Positions 16,063 through 25,468 are shown, counted from the stretch's first letter. The stretch: DNA of 64,000 nt from Propionibacteriales bacterium (GCA_009377795.1 WHTJ01000008.1:1-64000); one strand, 5' to 3'. A program made the numbers and translations. Notes: a model not told the origin generated them from the letters alone.

Positions 16063-18207
16063 CTATTCGGCCTCTTCCTTGATCTTGGCGGCGAGGTTGG
16101 CCGGCATCGGCTCGTACCGGCGGAACTCCCGGCTGAACGTGCCGGTGCCGTGGCTGATCGACCGCAGGTCGATGGCGTACCGCACCAGCTCGGTCTGCGG
16201 TACCTCCGCCTTGATCATCGTGCGCCCGCGGCCCACCGCCTCGGTGCCGAGCACCCGGGCGCGGCGACCGGAGATGTCGCCCATGACCGCGCCGACGTAG
16301 TCGTCGTCGACCAGTACGGCGACCTCGTCGAACGGCTCCAGGAGCGTGATGCCGGCGGCCCCGGCCGCCCCCTTCAGCGCGAGCGAGCCGGCCTGCTGGA
16401 AGGCCATGTCCGACGAGTCGACGCTGTGCGCCTTGCCGTCGTACAGCGTGACCGAGATGTCGACCACCGGATATCCGGCGCCGACTCCACGCTCCAGCTG
16501 AGCCCGCACCCCCTTCTCCACGCTGGGGATGAACTGGCGGGGTACGGCGCCGCCCACCACCTTGTCGACGAACTCGAATCCCTCGCCGTTGCCGCGCGGG
16601 GTGACCTCGATGTCGCACACGGCGTACTGGCCGTGGCCCCCGGACTGCTTCACATGGCGACCGTGACCGTTCGCGGCCTTGGCGAACGTCTCCCGCAACG
16701 GCACCCGCAGGTCGACCTGGTCGACCTGCACGCCGTACCGGTTCGCCAGCCGGTCGAGGACCACGTCGACGTGCGCCTCGCCCATGCACCAGAGCACCAG
16801 CTGGTGGGTCTCGGCGCTCTGCTCGATCCGCAGCGTCGGGTCCTCGGCGCCGATCCGGGTGAGGCCGATCGAGAGCTTGTCCTCGTCGGACTTCGCGTGG
16901 GCCTGCACCGCGATCGGCAGCAGCGGCTCGGGCATCGCCCACGGCTCCATCAGCAATGGATTTTCCTTGTTCGACAGGGTATCTCCGGTCTCTGCCTGGC
17001 TCAGCTTGGCCACCGCGCAGATGTCGCCCGCGACACAGTGCGGCAGCGTCCGCAGCGTCTTGCCGAGCGGCGAGGTCAGGGCGCCGATGCGTTCGTCCTC
17101 GTCGTGGTCCTCGTGCCCGCGGTCCGCGCCGAAGAACTGCGACGAGTGCCCCGAGACGTGGACGGTCGCGTCGGGACGGAGCGTTCCGGAGAACACCCGC
17201 ACCAGGCTGATCCGGCCGACGTACGGGTCGGACGTCGTCTTGACGACCTCGGCGAGGAGGGTGCCGGAGGGACCGCACGTGAGCCCGTCCACGCTCTTGC
17301 CGACCGTGGTGTAGACGGCGGGGAACGGGTGCTCGGCCGGAGACGGGAACGCGCTGGTCATGATCTCCAGCAGCTCGGCGGTGCCGACACCGGTGGTGGC
17401 GCATGCGGGTACGACAGGGAAGAACGACCCCCGCGCGACCGCGGTCTCGAGATCGTCGATCAGCAGCTTGAGGTCGACGTCCTCCCCGCTCATGTAGCGG
17501 TCCATCAGGGTCTCGTCCTCGGACTCCTCGATGATGCCCTCGATCAGGGGGATGCGGGCGGACTCGATCTGGAGCGCCTCGTCGTCGTCGGGTTGGCGGG
17601 TGGTCCGCTTCGCATCGGCGTACACCCCGACGGTCTGGGAGAGCAGCCCGGCCAGACCGTCGTCGCCGACCGGCAGGTAGAGGGGCAGCACCCGGTCGCC
17701 GAAGGCCTCCTGGGCCTGCGCCAGCGCGCCCGGGTAGTCGGCCCGGGCGTGGTCGAGCTTGGTGATGACCACCGCGCGCGGCATGCCCACGCTGGCGCAC
17801 TCCTGCCACACCGCGCGGGTGGCGGCGTCGACGCCGTCGCCGGCGGAGATCACGAACAGTGCGCAGTCGGCGGCGCGTAGTCCGGCGCGCAGCTCGCCGA
17901 CGTAGTCGAGGTAGCCCGGGGTGTCGAGCAGGTTGACCTTGATCCCTTGATGGATCAACGGCGCGAGCGCGAGCCCGGTCGAGCGCTGCTGGCGGTGCTC
18001 CACCTCCTCGAAGTCGCAGACCGTCGTACCCTCTTCGATGCTGCCGAGGCGGTTGATGGTGCCGGTCGCGGCCAGAAGGCTCTCGGCGAGCATGGTCTTC
18101 CCGGATCCGGAAGGGCCGACCAGCACGACGTTGCGGATCCCGTCGGGCTGGTCGGCCGTCGGTCCCTGGCCGGCGGCTCCTGCGGGTGCGGTGTTCTTGT
18201 CTGCCAT
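16063..18207 (-). CDS. Elongation factor G-like translational GTPase (EF-G2 type)
   Basis: The protein has 714 residues with EF-G-like domain order. G1 reads GPSGSGKT (31-38) instead of the AHVDxGKT form of true EF-G, G3 is DTPGYLD (95-101) and G4 is TKLD (149-152) rather than NKxD. The C-terminal EF-G domains IV and V are present (VGGAVPRQFIPSVEKGV, then RGRTMIKAEVPQTELVRYAIDLRSISHGTGTFSREF). These changes mark the EF-G2/FusA2 paralogue group (as in mycobacterial Rv0120c), which binds ribosomes but is not the main translocase. It runs opposite to pgsA and interrupts the conserved thrS-HIT-pgsA order. Confidence 0.85.
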   Translation of the reverse strand: MADKNTAPAGAAGQGPTADQPDGIRNVVLVGPSGSGKTMLAESLLAATGTINRLGSIEEGTTVCDFEEVEHRQQRSTGLALAPLIHQGIKVNLLDTPGYLDYVGELRAGLRAADCALFVISAGDGVDAATRAVWQECASVGMPRAVVITKLDHARADYPGALAQAQEAFGDRVLPLYLPVGDDGLAGLLSQTVGVYADAKRTTRQPDDDEALQIESARIPLIEGIIEESEDETLMDRYMSGEDVDLKLLIDDLETAVARGSFFPVVPACATTGVGTAELLEIMTSAFPSPAEHPFPAVYTTVGKSVDGLTCGPSGTLLAEVVKTTSDPYVGRISLVRVFSGTLRPDATVHVSGHSSQFFGADRGHEDHDEDERIGALTSPLGKTLRTLPHCVAGDICAVAKLSQAETGDTLSNKENPLLMEPWAMPEPLLPIAVQAHAKSDEDKLSIGLTRIGAEDPTLRIEQSAETHQLVLWCMGEAHVDVVLDRLANRYGVQVDQVDLRVPLRETFAKAANGHGRHVKQSGGHGQYAVCDIEVTPRGNGEGFEFVDKVVGGAVPRQFIPSVEKGVRAQLERGVGAGYPVVDISVTLYDGKAHSVDSSDMAFQQAGSLALKGAAGAAGITLLEPFDEVAVLVDDDYVGAVMGDISGRRARVLGTEAVGRGRTMIKAEVPQTELVRYAIDLRSISHGTGTFSREFRRYEPMPANLAAKIKEEAE

Positions 18208-18436
18208 GACTGCCTCCCAGGCTCCCGCGACGGTGAGGAAAGAGCGTGAACCTACCTTTCACCCGACCGGGCGCAGAAAACAAGGGACGTGAGATCGGCA
18301 GCGGTGCGGCTCCATGGTGGGCGCCGGAGTTGTCCGTAGATGTGTGACCCGCCGGGCGGATGGTTGACTGACCGGCCGGCGGTACGGACCGCTACCATCA
18401 CTGTGCCGGTGGGCGATCGAGCGCGGGCCGGCACGA

Positions 18437-19072
18437 ATGAACCAGCCACCGGAGGACGCGCACCAGATGCTCGAACGCTTTCGCGCGTTTACGACCCGCA
18501 TGCTGACGCCCATCGCGAAGCTGCTGCTGCGGCTGGGGGTCAGCCCCGATGCGGTGACGGTGGTCGGCACCCTCGGCGCCGCCGCGGGCGCGCTGATCTT
18601 CTTCCCGCGGGGCTCATTCGTCGTGGGCGTCCTGGTGGTGTCGGTGTTCATCTTCTCCGACCTCATCGACGGGTCCATGGCCCGGATGTCGGAGCGCTCC
18701 TCGGCCTGGGGCGCGTTCCTCGACTCCACGATGGACCGGATCGGCGACGCGGCGATCTTCGCCGGCCTGGCGCTCTGGTACGCCGGTGACGGGGACAACC
18801 TCGGGTACGCCGCGCTCGCGTTGTACTGCCTCGTCGCCGGCAACCTCACGTCGTACGCCAGAGCAAGGGCCGAGAGCCTGGACATGCAGGCGAAGGTCGG
18901 CATCGCAGAGCGGGCAGACCGCGTGGTGCTCACGTTGCTCGCGGCGTTCGTGACCGGTGTGCTCGGGCGGGACGAGCCCGTGATCGCGGCGCTGGCCGTG
19001 CTCGCGGTGGCCAGCACGGTCACCGTGCTGCAGCGGATGCGCGTCGTATGGCAGCAGGCCGCCGGCCGATGA
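18437..19072 (+). CDS. pgsA: Phosphatidylinositol phosphate synthase (CDP-alcohol phosphatidyltransferase)
   Basis: This membrane enzyme of 211 residues carries the full CDP-alcohol phosphotransferase signature: Asp75, Asp78-Gly79, Ala82-Arg83, Gly92, Asp96, Asp100 (D-x2-DG-x2-AR-x8-G-x3-D-x3-D). It is flanked by about five further hydrophobic segments. In actinobacteria this enzyme makes phosphatidylinositol phosphate from CDP-diacylglycerol and inositol phosphate. Followed by patA and pimA with 4-base overlaps, it forms the start of the PIM pathway operon, which fixes PI phosphate rather than PG phosphate as the product. Confidence 0.93.
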   Translation: MNQPPEDAHQMLERFRAFTTRMLTPIAKLLLRLGVSPDAVTVVGTLGAAAGALIFFPRGSFVVGVLVVSVFIFSDLIDGSMARMSERSSAWGAFLDSTMDRIGDAAIFAGLALWYAGDGDNLGYAALALYCLVAGNLTSYARARAESLDMQAKVGIAERADRVVLTLLAAFVTGVLGRDEPVIAALAVLAVASTVTVLQRMRVVWQQAAGR

Positions 19073-19953
19073 GGGATCGGCTGGTCGGCGCAGGGTATGG
19101 CCTCGGCTGGGGTCTCTCGCAGCGGCTGCCCGAGCCGGTCGCCCGGGCGGCGTTCGACCGGATCGGTGACCAGATCTGGAGACGCAACGGCGAGGGGATA
19201 CGCCGCCTGCGGACGAACCTGCGGTACGCCCTGCCCGACCTCACCGACCATGAGCTGGACGCCCTGTCCCGCGAGGCCATGCGCTCCTACATGCGCTACT
19301 GGTGTGAGGCGTTCCGGTTGCCGTCCTGGTCGCGCGACGAGGTGTTGCGGCGCATCGTCGTACACAACGAGCACATCCTGCGCGACTCCTTTGCGAAGGG
19401 CGACGGCGTTGTCGCCGTCCTTCCCCACATGGCGAACTGGGACCACGTCGGCGCCTGGGCATGCCACACCGGTACGCCGCTCACCACGGTCCAGGAGCGG
19501 CTGAAGCCGGAGAGGGTGTACCAGCGGTTCGTCGGCTACCGGGAGAGCCTCGGCTTCGAGGTGCTCCCGCTGACCGGTGGTGAGCACCGGACGCTTGCCG
19601 TCCTGCTCGACCGCGCCCGGCAGGGTGGCCTGATCTGCCTGCTCGGCGACCGCGCTCTGGGCGCCGACGGCGTCGAGGTGCAGCTCCTGGGTCACCGGGC
19701 CCGGCTGCCGGGCGGGCCGGCGATGATCGCGCAGCGCACGGGCGCGGTGCTGATGCCGCTCACCCTCGCCTACACCCCTTCCCGGCTGGAGGTCACGTTG
19801 CACGAGCCCGTTCCGGTGGTCCGGGGCAACCACGGCGTGCGCCGTATGACCCAGCGGGTCGCGGACGTGTTCAGCGCCGGCATCCGGAAGCACCCGCAGG
19901 ACTGGCACATGCTGCAGCGGGTCTTCATCGACGATCTGGAGTCGCGGCGATGA
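19069..19953 (+). CDS. patA: Phosphatidylinositol mannoside acyltransferase
   Basis: The protein has 294 residues and is of the LPLAT/HtrB-like acyltransferase family. The catalytic H-x4-D is HMANWD (His120, Asp125), followed by GDRALGADGVEVQLLGHRARLPGGPAMIAQRTGA, which carries the second conserved block. It transfers a fatty acid to the mannose of PIM1/PIM2 at the inner face of the membrane. The ATG overlaps the pgsA stop and the gene's own stop overlaps the pimA start, an arrangement equal to Rv2612c-Rv2611c-Rv2610c. Confidence 0.92.
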   Translation: MRDRLVGAGYGLGWGLSQRLPEPVARAAFDRIGDQIWRRNGEGIRRLRTNLRYALPDLTDHELDALSREAMRSYMRYWCEAFRLPSWSRDEVLRRIVVHNEHILRDSFAKGDGVVAVLPHMANWDHVGAWACHTGTPLTTVQERLKPERVYQRFVGYRESLGFEVLPLTGGEHRTLAVLLDRARQGGLICLLGDRALGADGVEVQLLGHRARLPGGPAMIAQRTGAVLMPLTLAYTPSRLEVTLHEPVPVVRGNHGVRRMTQRVADVFSAGIRKHPQDWHMLQRVFIDDLESRR

Positions 19954-21077
19954 GGGTCGGGCTGGTGTGTCCGTACTCGCTCGACGTGCCGGGAGGGGTG
20001 CAGAACCACACGCGCGACCTCTCGGAGGCGCTGATCGATCTCGGTCACGAGGTGTCGCTGATCGCTCCGGCCGACGAGGACGACCAGCTGCCGGGGTACG
20101 TCGTGCCTGCGGGGCGAGCGGTCCCCGTGCCGTACAACGGGTCGGTGGCCCGGCTGGCGTTCGGCCCGCTGTCCGCCGCCCGGGTACGCCGGTGGCTGTC
20201 CGACGGCCGGTTCGACGTACTCCACATCCACGAGCCCGCCGTGCCCAGCGTGTCCCTGCTGGCGCTGTGGGCCGCGGAGGGTCCGATCGTCGGCACCTTC
20301 CACTCCGCGATGCTGCGCTCGCGCGCGATGCTGGCGGCGTCGTCGATCCTCCGGCCGTCGATGGAGAAGCTCAGCGCGCGGATCGCGGTCTCCGAGCACG
20401 CCCGGGCGACGCTGGTGCAGCATTTCGGCGGGGAACCGGTGATCATCCCCAACGGGCTTTACGTCGACCGGTTCGCCGCGACCCGGCCGTCCCCGCGATG
20501 GGCGAGCCCCGGGGGCACCCTGGTGTTCCTCGGCCGGATCGACGAACCGCGAAAGGGCCTGGCGACGCTGCTGGAGGCGTTCCCGGCGATCATCCGGTCG
20601 CGGCCGGGCGTCCATCTCTATGTCGCCGGGCGCGGAGACGTGTCGGCGGCTCGCGAGATGGTGCCGCGGGAGGGTGTCGGCTCGGTCACCTTCCTCGGCC
20701 TGGTCGACGACGCGACCCGGGCGGACCTGCTGGCGTCCGCGGACCTCTACGTGGCCCCGAACCTCGGTGGGGAGAGCTTCGGGATCATCCTGGTGGAGGC
20801 GATGGCCGCGGGCGCCCCGGTGCTGGCCAGCGACCTTCCGGCGTTCCGCCGGGTGCTGGACGGCGGCGAGCTCGGGACGTTGTTCCCGACCGGCGACCCG
20901 GCGGCGCTGTCGCGGGCCGCGGTCGACCTGCTCGAGGACGACGTACGCCGGGGGCGGGTCCGGAAGGCGGCGGCGGTCGCCGTACGCCGTTACGACTGGT
21001 CCGCCCTGTCGGCCGACATCGTGCGCGTGTACCAGACCATCCGGGCGGGGGCCGGGCTGGTCGGAGAGGAGGCTTGA
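19950..21077 (+). CDS. pimA: Phosphatidyl-myo-inositol alpha-mannosyltransferase
   Basis: This GT4 glycosyltransferase of 375 residues has the N-terminal Rossmann domain VCPYSLDVPGGVQNH, His118 in GTFHSAM, Arg196 and Lys202 in FLGRIDEPRKG, and the E-x7-E pair Glu275/Glu283 in GGESFGIILVEAMAAG. These residues correspond closely to the known catalytic residues of mycobacterial PimA, which moves mannose from GDP-mannose to the 2-position of PI. It is the third gene of the PIM operon. Confidence 0.94.
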   Translation: MRVGLVCPYSLDVPGGVQNHTRDLSEALIDLGHEVSLIAPADEDDQLPGYVVPAGRAVPVPYNGSVARLAFGPLSAARVRRWLSDGRFDVLHIHEPAVPSVSLLALWAAEGPIVGTFHSAMLRSRAMLAASSILRPSMEKLSARIAVSEHARATLVQHFGGEPVIIPNGLYVDRFAATRPSPRWASPGGTLVFLGRIDEPRKGLATLLEAFPAIIRSRPGVHLYVAGRGDVSAAREMVPREGVGSVTFLGLVDDATRADLLASADLYVAPNLGGESFGIILVEAMAAGAPVLASDLPAFRRVLDGGELGTLFPTGDPAALSRAAVDLLEDDVRRGRVRKAAAVAVRRYDWSALSADIVRVYQTIRAGAGLVGEEA

Positions 21078-21081
21078 GTCG

Positions 21082-21612
21082 ATGGAATGGCTCCTCGTCG
21101 TGGTCGTGCTGTTGCTGGCCGCGTTCGGCGTCCTGCTGTCCTGGACCGCCGGCCGGGTGGACCGGCTGCACCACCGGGTGAACACCGCTCGGTCCGGACT
21201 CGAGGCCCAGCTCATGCACCGCTCCGGTGCCGCTCTGGAGCTGGCCGCGGCCGGCCTGCTCGATCCGGCGCGCTCGCTCGTGCTGCTGGACGCCGCGCAT
21301 CACGCCCGGGCCCGGGAGCCCGGCGATCGTGAGCAGGCGGAGTCCGATCTCAGCGCGGCGCTGGTCGCCGCGCTGGGGGATCCGGAGGAGATCGCCGAGC
21401 TGCAGCGGCAGCCGGGTGCCGCGGAGCTGTTTCGCGAGCTGGGCGACGCGTGCCGGAAGGTCGAGCTGGCCCGCCGGTTCCACAACGACGTGGTGACCTC
21501 GACGCGCTCGCTGCGCGGCCGTCCGCTGGTGCGATGGTTCCGCCTGGCCGGGCACGCCGAGCTCCCGTCGACAGTCGAGCTGGACGACTCCTGGCCCCCG
21601 GTTCTGCCGTGA
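21082..21612 (+). CDS. Conserved actinobacterial single-pass membrane protein (LemA-like)
   Basis: The protein has 176 residues. An N-terminal membrane helix (MEWLLVVVVLLLAAFGVLLSW) is followed by a long helical cytoplasmic or extracellular region starting VDRLHHRVNTARSGLEAQL, then ACRKVELARRFHNDVVTSTRSLRGRPLVRWFRLAGHAELP. The helix-rich layout and the RFHND segment are like LemA proteins, but this is a distinct actinobacterial group with no known role. It follows pimA by 4 bases and is probably in the same transcript, suggesting a link to envelope lipid synthesis. Confidence 0.7.
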   Translation: MEWLLVVVVLLLAAFGVLLSWTAGRVDRLHHRVNTARSGLEAQLMHRSGAALELAAAGLLDPARSLVLLDAAHHARAREPGDREQAESDLSAALVAALGDPEEIAELQRQPGAAELFRELGDACRKVELARRFHNDVVTSTRSLRGRPLVRWFRLAGHAELPSTVELDDSWPPVLP

Positions 21613-21653
21613 TGCCGTGCCCGTGTGCGTGTCCGCCTGACGCTGGATGGTGG

Positions 21654-21683
21654 CGTACGACGACCGCATGACGTACGACGACC
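21654..21683. promoter_or_regulatory. Direct repeat CGTACGACGACC upstream of pdxS
   Basis: Two identical 12-base copies lie 18 bases apart, ending about 40 bases before the pdxS start; a TACCAT -10-like hexamer (21684-21689) follows immediately. Direct repeats before pdxST operons are typical targets of MocR-type PdxR regulators. No pdxR gene is in the window and the sequence is not a known box. Confidence 0.35.
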
Positions 21684-21725
21684 TACCATGGAGACGTTTC
21701 CGATCGCGAACGTAAAGGCATTCCT

Positions 21726-22643
21726 GTGACCGACCACAATGTCCAGACTTCCGACCCGGCCCCGGCCAAGGGCACCGCGCGGGTGAAGCGCGGCATGGCG
21801 GAGATGCTCAAGGGCGGCGTCATCATGGACGTCGTCACCGCCGAACAGGCCAAGATCGCCGAGGACGCCGGAGCCGTCGCCGTGATGGCGCTCGAGCGGG
21901 TGCCCGCCGACATCCGCGCCCAGGGCGGGGTCGCGCGGATGAGCGACCCGGAGCTGGTCACCGGGATCATCGAGGCGGTGTCCATCCCGGTCATGGCGAA
22001 GGCGCGGATCGGGCACTTCGTCGAGGCGCAGGTGCTGCAGTCCCTCGGTGTCGACTACGTCGACGAGTCCGAGGTGCTGACCCCGGCCGACTACGCCAAC
22101 CACATCGACAAGTGGGCGTTCACCGTGCCGTTCGTGTGCGGGGCCACCAGCCTGGGTGAGGCGCTGCGGCGGCTCACCGAGGGCGCGGCGATGATCCGCT
22201 CCAAGGGTGAGGCCGGTACCGGCGACGTGTCGAACGCCACGACCCACATGCGGCAGATCGGGGCGGAGATGCGCCGGCTGCGGTCGATGAGCCCGGACGA
22301 GCTTTACGTCGCGGCCAAGGAGCTGCAGGCGCCGTACGAGCTCGTCAGGGAGGTGGCCGACGCCGGCAAGCTGCCGGTCGTCCTCTTCACCGCCGGCGGG
22401 ATCGCCACACCGGCCGACGCCGCGATGATGATGCAGCTGGGTGCGGAGGGAGTGTTCGTCGGTTCCGGCATCTTCAAGTCCGGGGACCCGGCGAAGCGTG
22501 CCGCCGCGATCGTCAAGGCGACCACGTTCCACGACGACCCCGACGTGCTCGCCAAGGTCTCGCGTGGGCTGGGCGACGCGATGGTCGGGATGAACGTCGA
22601 CGACATCCCGGAGCCGCACCGCCTGGCCGAGCGCGGCTGGTGA
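21726..22643 (+). CDS. pdxS: Pyridoxal 5'-phosphate synthase, synthase subunit
   Basis: The TIM-barrel subunit has 305 residues. It retains Asp35 (GGVIMDV), the ribose-5-phosphate-binding Lys92 ([10 protein letters not shown]) and Lys160 ([14 protein letters not shown]). It condenses ribose 5-phosphate, glyceraldehyde 3-phosphate and ammonia from PdxT into PLP. The start is GTG. Here pdxT lies 2.8 kb downstream with three other genes between, so the two subunits are not in one tight operon. Confidence 0.97.
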   Translation: MTDHNVQTSDPAPAKGTARVKRGMAEMLKGGVIMDVVTAEQAKIAEDAGAVAVMALERVPADIRAQGGVARMSDPELVTGIIEAVSIPVMAKARIGHFVEAQVLQSLGVDYVDESEVLTPADYANHIDKWAFTVPFVCGATSLGEALRRLTEGAAMIRSKGEAGTGDVSNATTHMRQIGAEMRRLRSMSPDELYVAAKELQAPYELVREVADAGKLPVVLFTAGGIATPADAAMMMQLGAEGVFVGSGIFKSGDPAKRAAAIVKATTFHDDPDVLAKVSRGLGDAMVGMNVDDIPEPHRLAERGW

Positions 22644-23212
22644 CCAGGGTGGCGGACCGGAACGTCCTCGACGAGCTGCGGGACTTCGCCCGGCTCCAGG
22701 TCCGCGCCGGATATCTGACCGAGGACGAGTCGCGGGCCGAGGTCGCGGAGGCGGTACGCGCGGAGCTGCCGGACGAGAACGCCCCCGAACAGGTGGCCGC
22801 GCGGTGGCTCGCGGAGTGCGAGCGGGCGCTGGAGGCGGAGCAGCGGGGCTGGCCGGACACCACGGACTTCGACCGGCTCCTGGTGGCGTTCGACGACCTG
22901 CGCATGGCGGGGATCGTCGTACTCCCCGCCTGTGAGGACCACTGGTCGGCCACCGCCGAGCTCGAGCGACTGGAGGCGACCGGGGCTCGGCCGCACGGCA
23001 TCGTGTGGTTCACCCATCCCGACGTGTGGCACGCGATCGACCACGGGATGCTCGAGATCAACGTGTGGCATGGCGACAGCGCCAATGTCGCACCCGGTGA
23101 CGTCCTGCTCGACACCGTGTTGGAGACGTTGTCACGGCACGATCTTCCGGCCCACTTCGACGAGGGACGCGTCGAGGTGAGCGTGCACTGGCAGCGCCGG
23201 CTGAACGGGTAG
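22640..23212 (+). CDS. DUF6891-type hypothetical protein
   Basis: The 190-residue soluble acidic protein has an N-terminal helical part ([28 protein letters not shown]). An alpha/beta C-terminal part contains [44 protein letters not shown] and [17 protein letters not shown]. It appears to match the actinobacterial DUF6891 group, for which no function is known to me. The GTG start overlaps the pdxS stop by 4 bases, implying co-translation with pdxS. Confidence 0.6.
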   Translation: MTRVADRNVLDELRDFARLQVRAGYLTEDESRAEVAEAVRAELPDENAPEQVAARWLAECERALEAEQRGWPDTTDFDRLLVAFDDLRMAGIVVLPACEDHWSATAELERLEATGARPHGIVWFTHPDVWHAIDHGMLEINVWHGDSANVAPGDVLLDTVLETLSRHDLPAHFDEGRVEVSVHWQRRLNG

Positions 23213-23245
23213 GCCGCTCGGGATGACGGGGGTTTGGGGCGCGTC

Positions 23246-24751
23246 GTGAGCCGCTGGACCCGCCCACCGTTGGCCGTCGGGGCGGCGCTGCTGGGCGCAC
23301 TCGTACTGCGGTCTCCGTTCCTCGGGACCACGCTGGAGTCCGACGAGGCCGGGTTCCTCCTCGTCGCCAGGCAGTGGACCGTGGGTGGGCCGCATCTGTA
23401 CGGCGACCTCTGGGTCGACCGCCCGCCGCTGCTGATCGTGATCTTCCGGATCGCCTCGTGGCTCGGCGACGACGTCGCGGTCCGGGTGGTCGGCAGTCTC
23501 GCGGTCGCCGGTCTCGTCGTGGCGGCCGGCCGGTCCGGCTGGCTGGTGGGTGGCCGTCGCGGCGCGTGGTGGAGCGCGCTCACGGCCGCCGCACTCGGTG
23601 CCACACCGGCACTGGGCACGCACGACAGCAACAGCGAGCTGCTGGCCGTTCCGTTCGTGATGCTGTGTGTCGCCCTGACACTGAAGTCCGTCGGCAGCCG
23701 TACGCCATGGGGACGGGGTGGTTTGGCCTTCGCCGCCGGGTTCGCCGGCTCCTGTGCCCTGCTGGTGAAGCAGAGCTTCGTCGACGGGCTGCTGTTCGGT
23801 GGTGTGCTGCTGGTTGCCCTGGCGGCCACCCGCGCATGGTCGTGGGGTCGGGCGGTTCGCATCCTGGGTGTCGGCGCAGCGGGTTCGCTGGTACCGGCGG
23901 CGGCGGCCGTGGTGTGGTCGGTGGTCTACGGTCCGGGGGCGAAGGTGCTATGGCTGACGATGTACGACTTCCGGTTGCAGGCGACCGACGTGATCGCCGA
24001 GCAGCACAGCGAGGCCCCGATACGCCGGCTGGGGGTCCTGCTGCTGCTCGCGGTCGTGAGCGGTGTGGTGCTGCTCGGCTGGGCGTTCCTGCGGGCGCGG
24101 TACCGGCAGATCCGTCGCGGGGACCCGGTCGCGATCGCCACGCTGGCGATGCTCGGCGTCGGTGTGCTCGGGATCGCCCTCGGTGCGAGCTACTGGCATC
24201 GCTACCTGATCCAGCTGATCCCGGGTCTGGCGCTGGCCGCGGGGCTCGTGGCGGCTCAGCCCGACCGGGCCGGGGTGTGGATGCGCCGCGCGATCGTGGT
24301 CACTGCGGGGTCGGCCTGCGTGGCCGTGCTGACCGTCGCCGGCTTCTTCGCCGTACTCGCGAAACCGGAGGCGAGCGCGGCCAGCCTGGGCGACTGGCTC
24401 GCGGAGTCGTCCGCGCCGGGCGACACCGCGGTCGTGCTCTACGGGCACGCGAACGTCCTCGAGCGGTCCGGTCTCGGCACGCCGTACCCCTATCTGTGGA
24501 GCCTGCCGATCCGGACCCGCGATCCGGAGCTGGCGGACCTGCGCGTGACCCTCTCGGGCCGGGACGCCCCGGCCTGGGTGGTGGCCTGGGACGCGCTCAA
24601 TTCCTGGGACATCGACCGATCGGGGCAGCTGGCGTTCGCGCTCAACGCCGGATACCGCGACGTGGTCGCGATCTGCGGTCACACCCTCTACCTCCGCCAG
24701 GACCTCACCAGGGATCTGGCGGACGTCCCCGACGACTGTGGGGAGCTGTAG
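23246..24751 (+). CDS. GT-C-type membrane glycosyltransferase (family 39-like)
   Basis: The protein has 501 residues and about eleven membrane segments. The first extracellular loop holds LESDEAGF, the acidic catalytic motif of GT-C enzymes, and DRPPL follows the second segment as in ArnT/PMT-like (GT39) members. The C-terminal 140 residues form a mainly soluble extracellular domain. It probably moves a sugar from a polyprenyl-phosphate donor onto an exported lipid, glycan or protein. GTG is taken over an in-frame TTG 12 bases upstream because of spacing to the G-rich ribosome site. It starts 33 bases after the DUF6891 gene. Confidence 0.72.
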   Translation: MSRWTRPPLAVGAALLGALVLRSPFLGTTLESDEAGFLLVARQWTVGGPHLYGDLWVDRPPLLIVIFRIASWLGDDVAVRVVGSLAVAGLVVAAGRSGWLVGGRRGAWWSALTAAALGATPALGTHDSNSELLAVPFVMLCVALTLKSVGSRTPWGRGGLAFAAGFAGSCALLVKQSFVDGLLFGGVLLVALAATRAWSWGRAVRILGVGAAGSLVPAAAAVVWSVVYGPGAKVLWLTMYDFRLQATDVIAEQHSEAPIRRLGVLLLLAVVSGVVLLGWAFLRARYRQIRRGDPVAIATLAMLGVGVLGIALGASYWHRYLIQLIPGLALAAGLVAAQPDRAGVWMRRAIVVTAGSACVAVLTVAGFFAVLAKPEASAASLGDWLAESSAPGDTAVVLYGHANVLERSGLGTPYPYLWSLPIRTRDPELADLRVTLSGRDAPAWVVAWDALNSWDIDRSGQLAFALNAGYRDVVAICGHTLYLRQDLTRDLADVPDDCGEL

Positions 24752-24808
24752 GGCGGCGCATTCCCGATCGCCGAACCGTACGGCGTGATGCCGACGGCAG
24801 TGTTAGGG

Positions 24809-25318
24809 TCAGCGTCCCGTCACGGCAAACCACGCGCCATCCGGCGAGGTCACGAACACGATCGGCGCGAAGCAGGGGGAGGGCAGGTCCACAATCCCCT
24901 CAATCGTCGCGTCGCCCGTCGTCGTCGCGGGGGCCGTCTCGGTCGAGACATTCACGGTCGCCGGCTCGCCGGAACTGGACGACACACAGCTGACGAGCAC
25001 CCTGAAGGATGGGACCGGGTTCGTCCCCTGCCGCTCCTCAGGTACCGGTGCCCGCCGCGCGAGGACCAAGCCTTCCACCTCGACCTCGACGCGGCCGTCG
25101 CTGGTCAGCTCTCCGCGAGCCGCATCGATCTCCCACGGAAGGCCACCCCCGGGGACGCCTCGGATCGCATTCGCCGCACCGGTGAACGGCTCGACCACCG
25201 GCGCCATCACGTCGAACTTCACCACGTCACGGTCGTCGCCCGTCGAGGCCGACGCCGGAGCGGGAACGAGCGAGACCGCGAACAGTGCCGCGACCAGTCC
25301 TTTGATGTGCCCCTGCAT
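24809..25318 (-). CDS. Secreted protein of unknown function
   Basis: The protein has 169 residues with a clear signal peptide (MQGHIKGLVAALFAVSLVPAPASA). The mature part has strand-rich stretches DVVKFDVMAPVVEPFTG, VEVEVEGLVLAR and ATIEGIVDLPSPCF, and two cysteines that could form one disulfide. I do not recognise a family. The ATG is chosen because AGGAGGAG lies about 8 bases upstream and the signal peptide begins there; the longer open frame adds a basic, non-signal leader. It is on the opposite strand between the GT-C gene and pdxT. Confidence 0.6.
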   Translation of the reverse strand: MQGHIKGLVAALFAVSLVPAPASASTGDDRDVVKFDVMAPVVEPFTGAANAIRGVPGGGLPWEIDAARGELTSDGRVEVEVEGLVLARRAPVPEERQGTNPVPSFRVLVSCVSSSSGEPATVNVSTETAPATTTGDATIEGIVDLPSPCFAPIVFVTSPDGAWFAVTGR

Positions 25319-25468
25319 CTCTCGTCTCCTCCTCTGGCAATGAACCTGGTGAGGAGTCATACGTTGCGCAGCGGTGAATTGGTTTGGACCCGCGGACGAA
25401 CTGGGTCGATCTGACCGCCTGGGTAGGATCGAACCCATCCATCACGACCCGAGCCGGAAGGCCGCCTC

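Noticed and set aside
16150-17880. 576-codon frame opposite the EF-G-like gene
   Set aside because: Long antisense frames arise in high-GC genes from codon bias; the EF-G motifs are all on the minus strand.
24785-25414. 209-codon plus-strand frame opposite the secreted protein
   Set aside because: The minus-strand frame has a signal peptide and an AGGAGGAG site; the plus-strand frame has neither.
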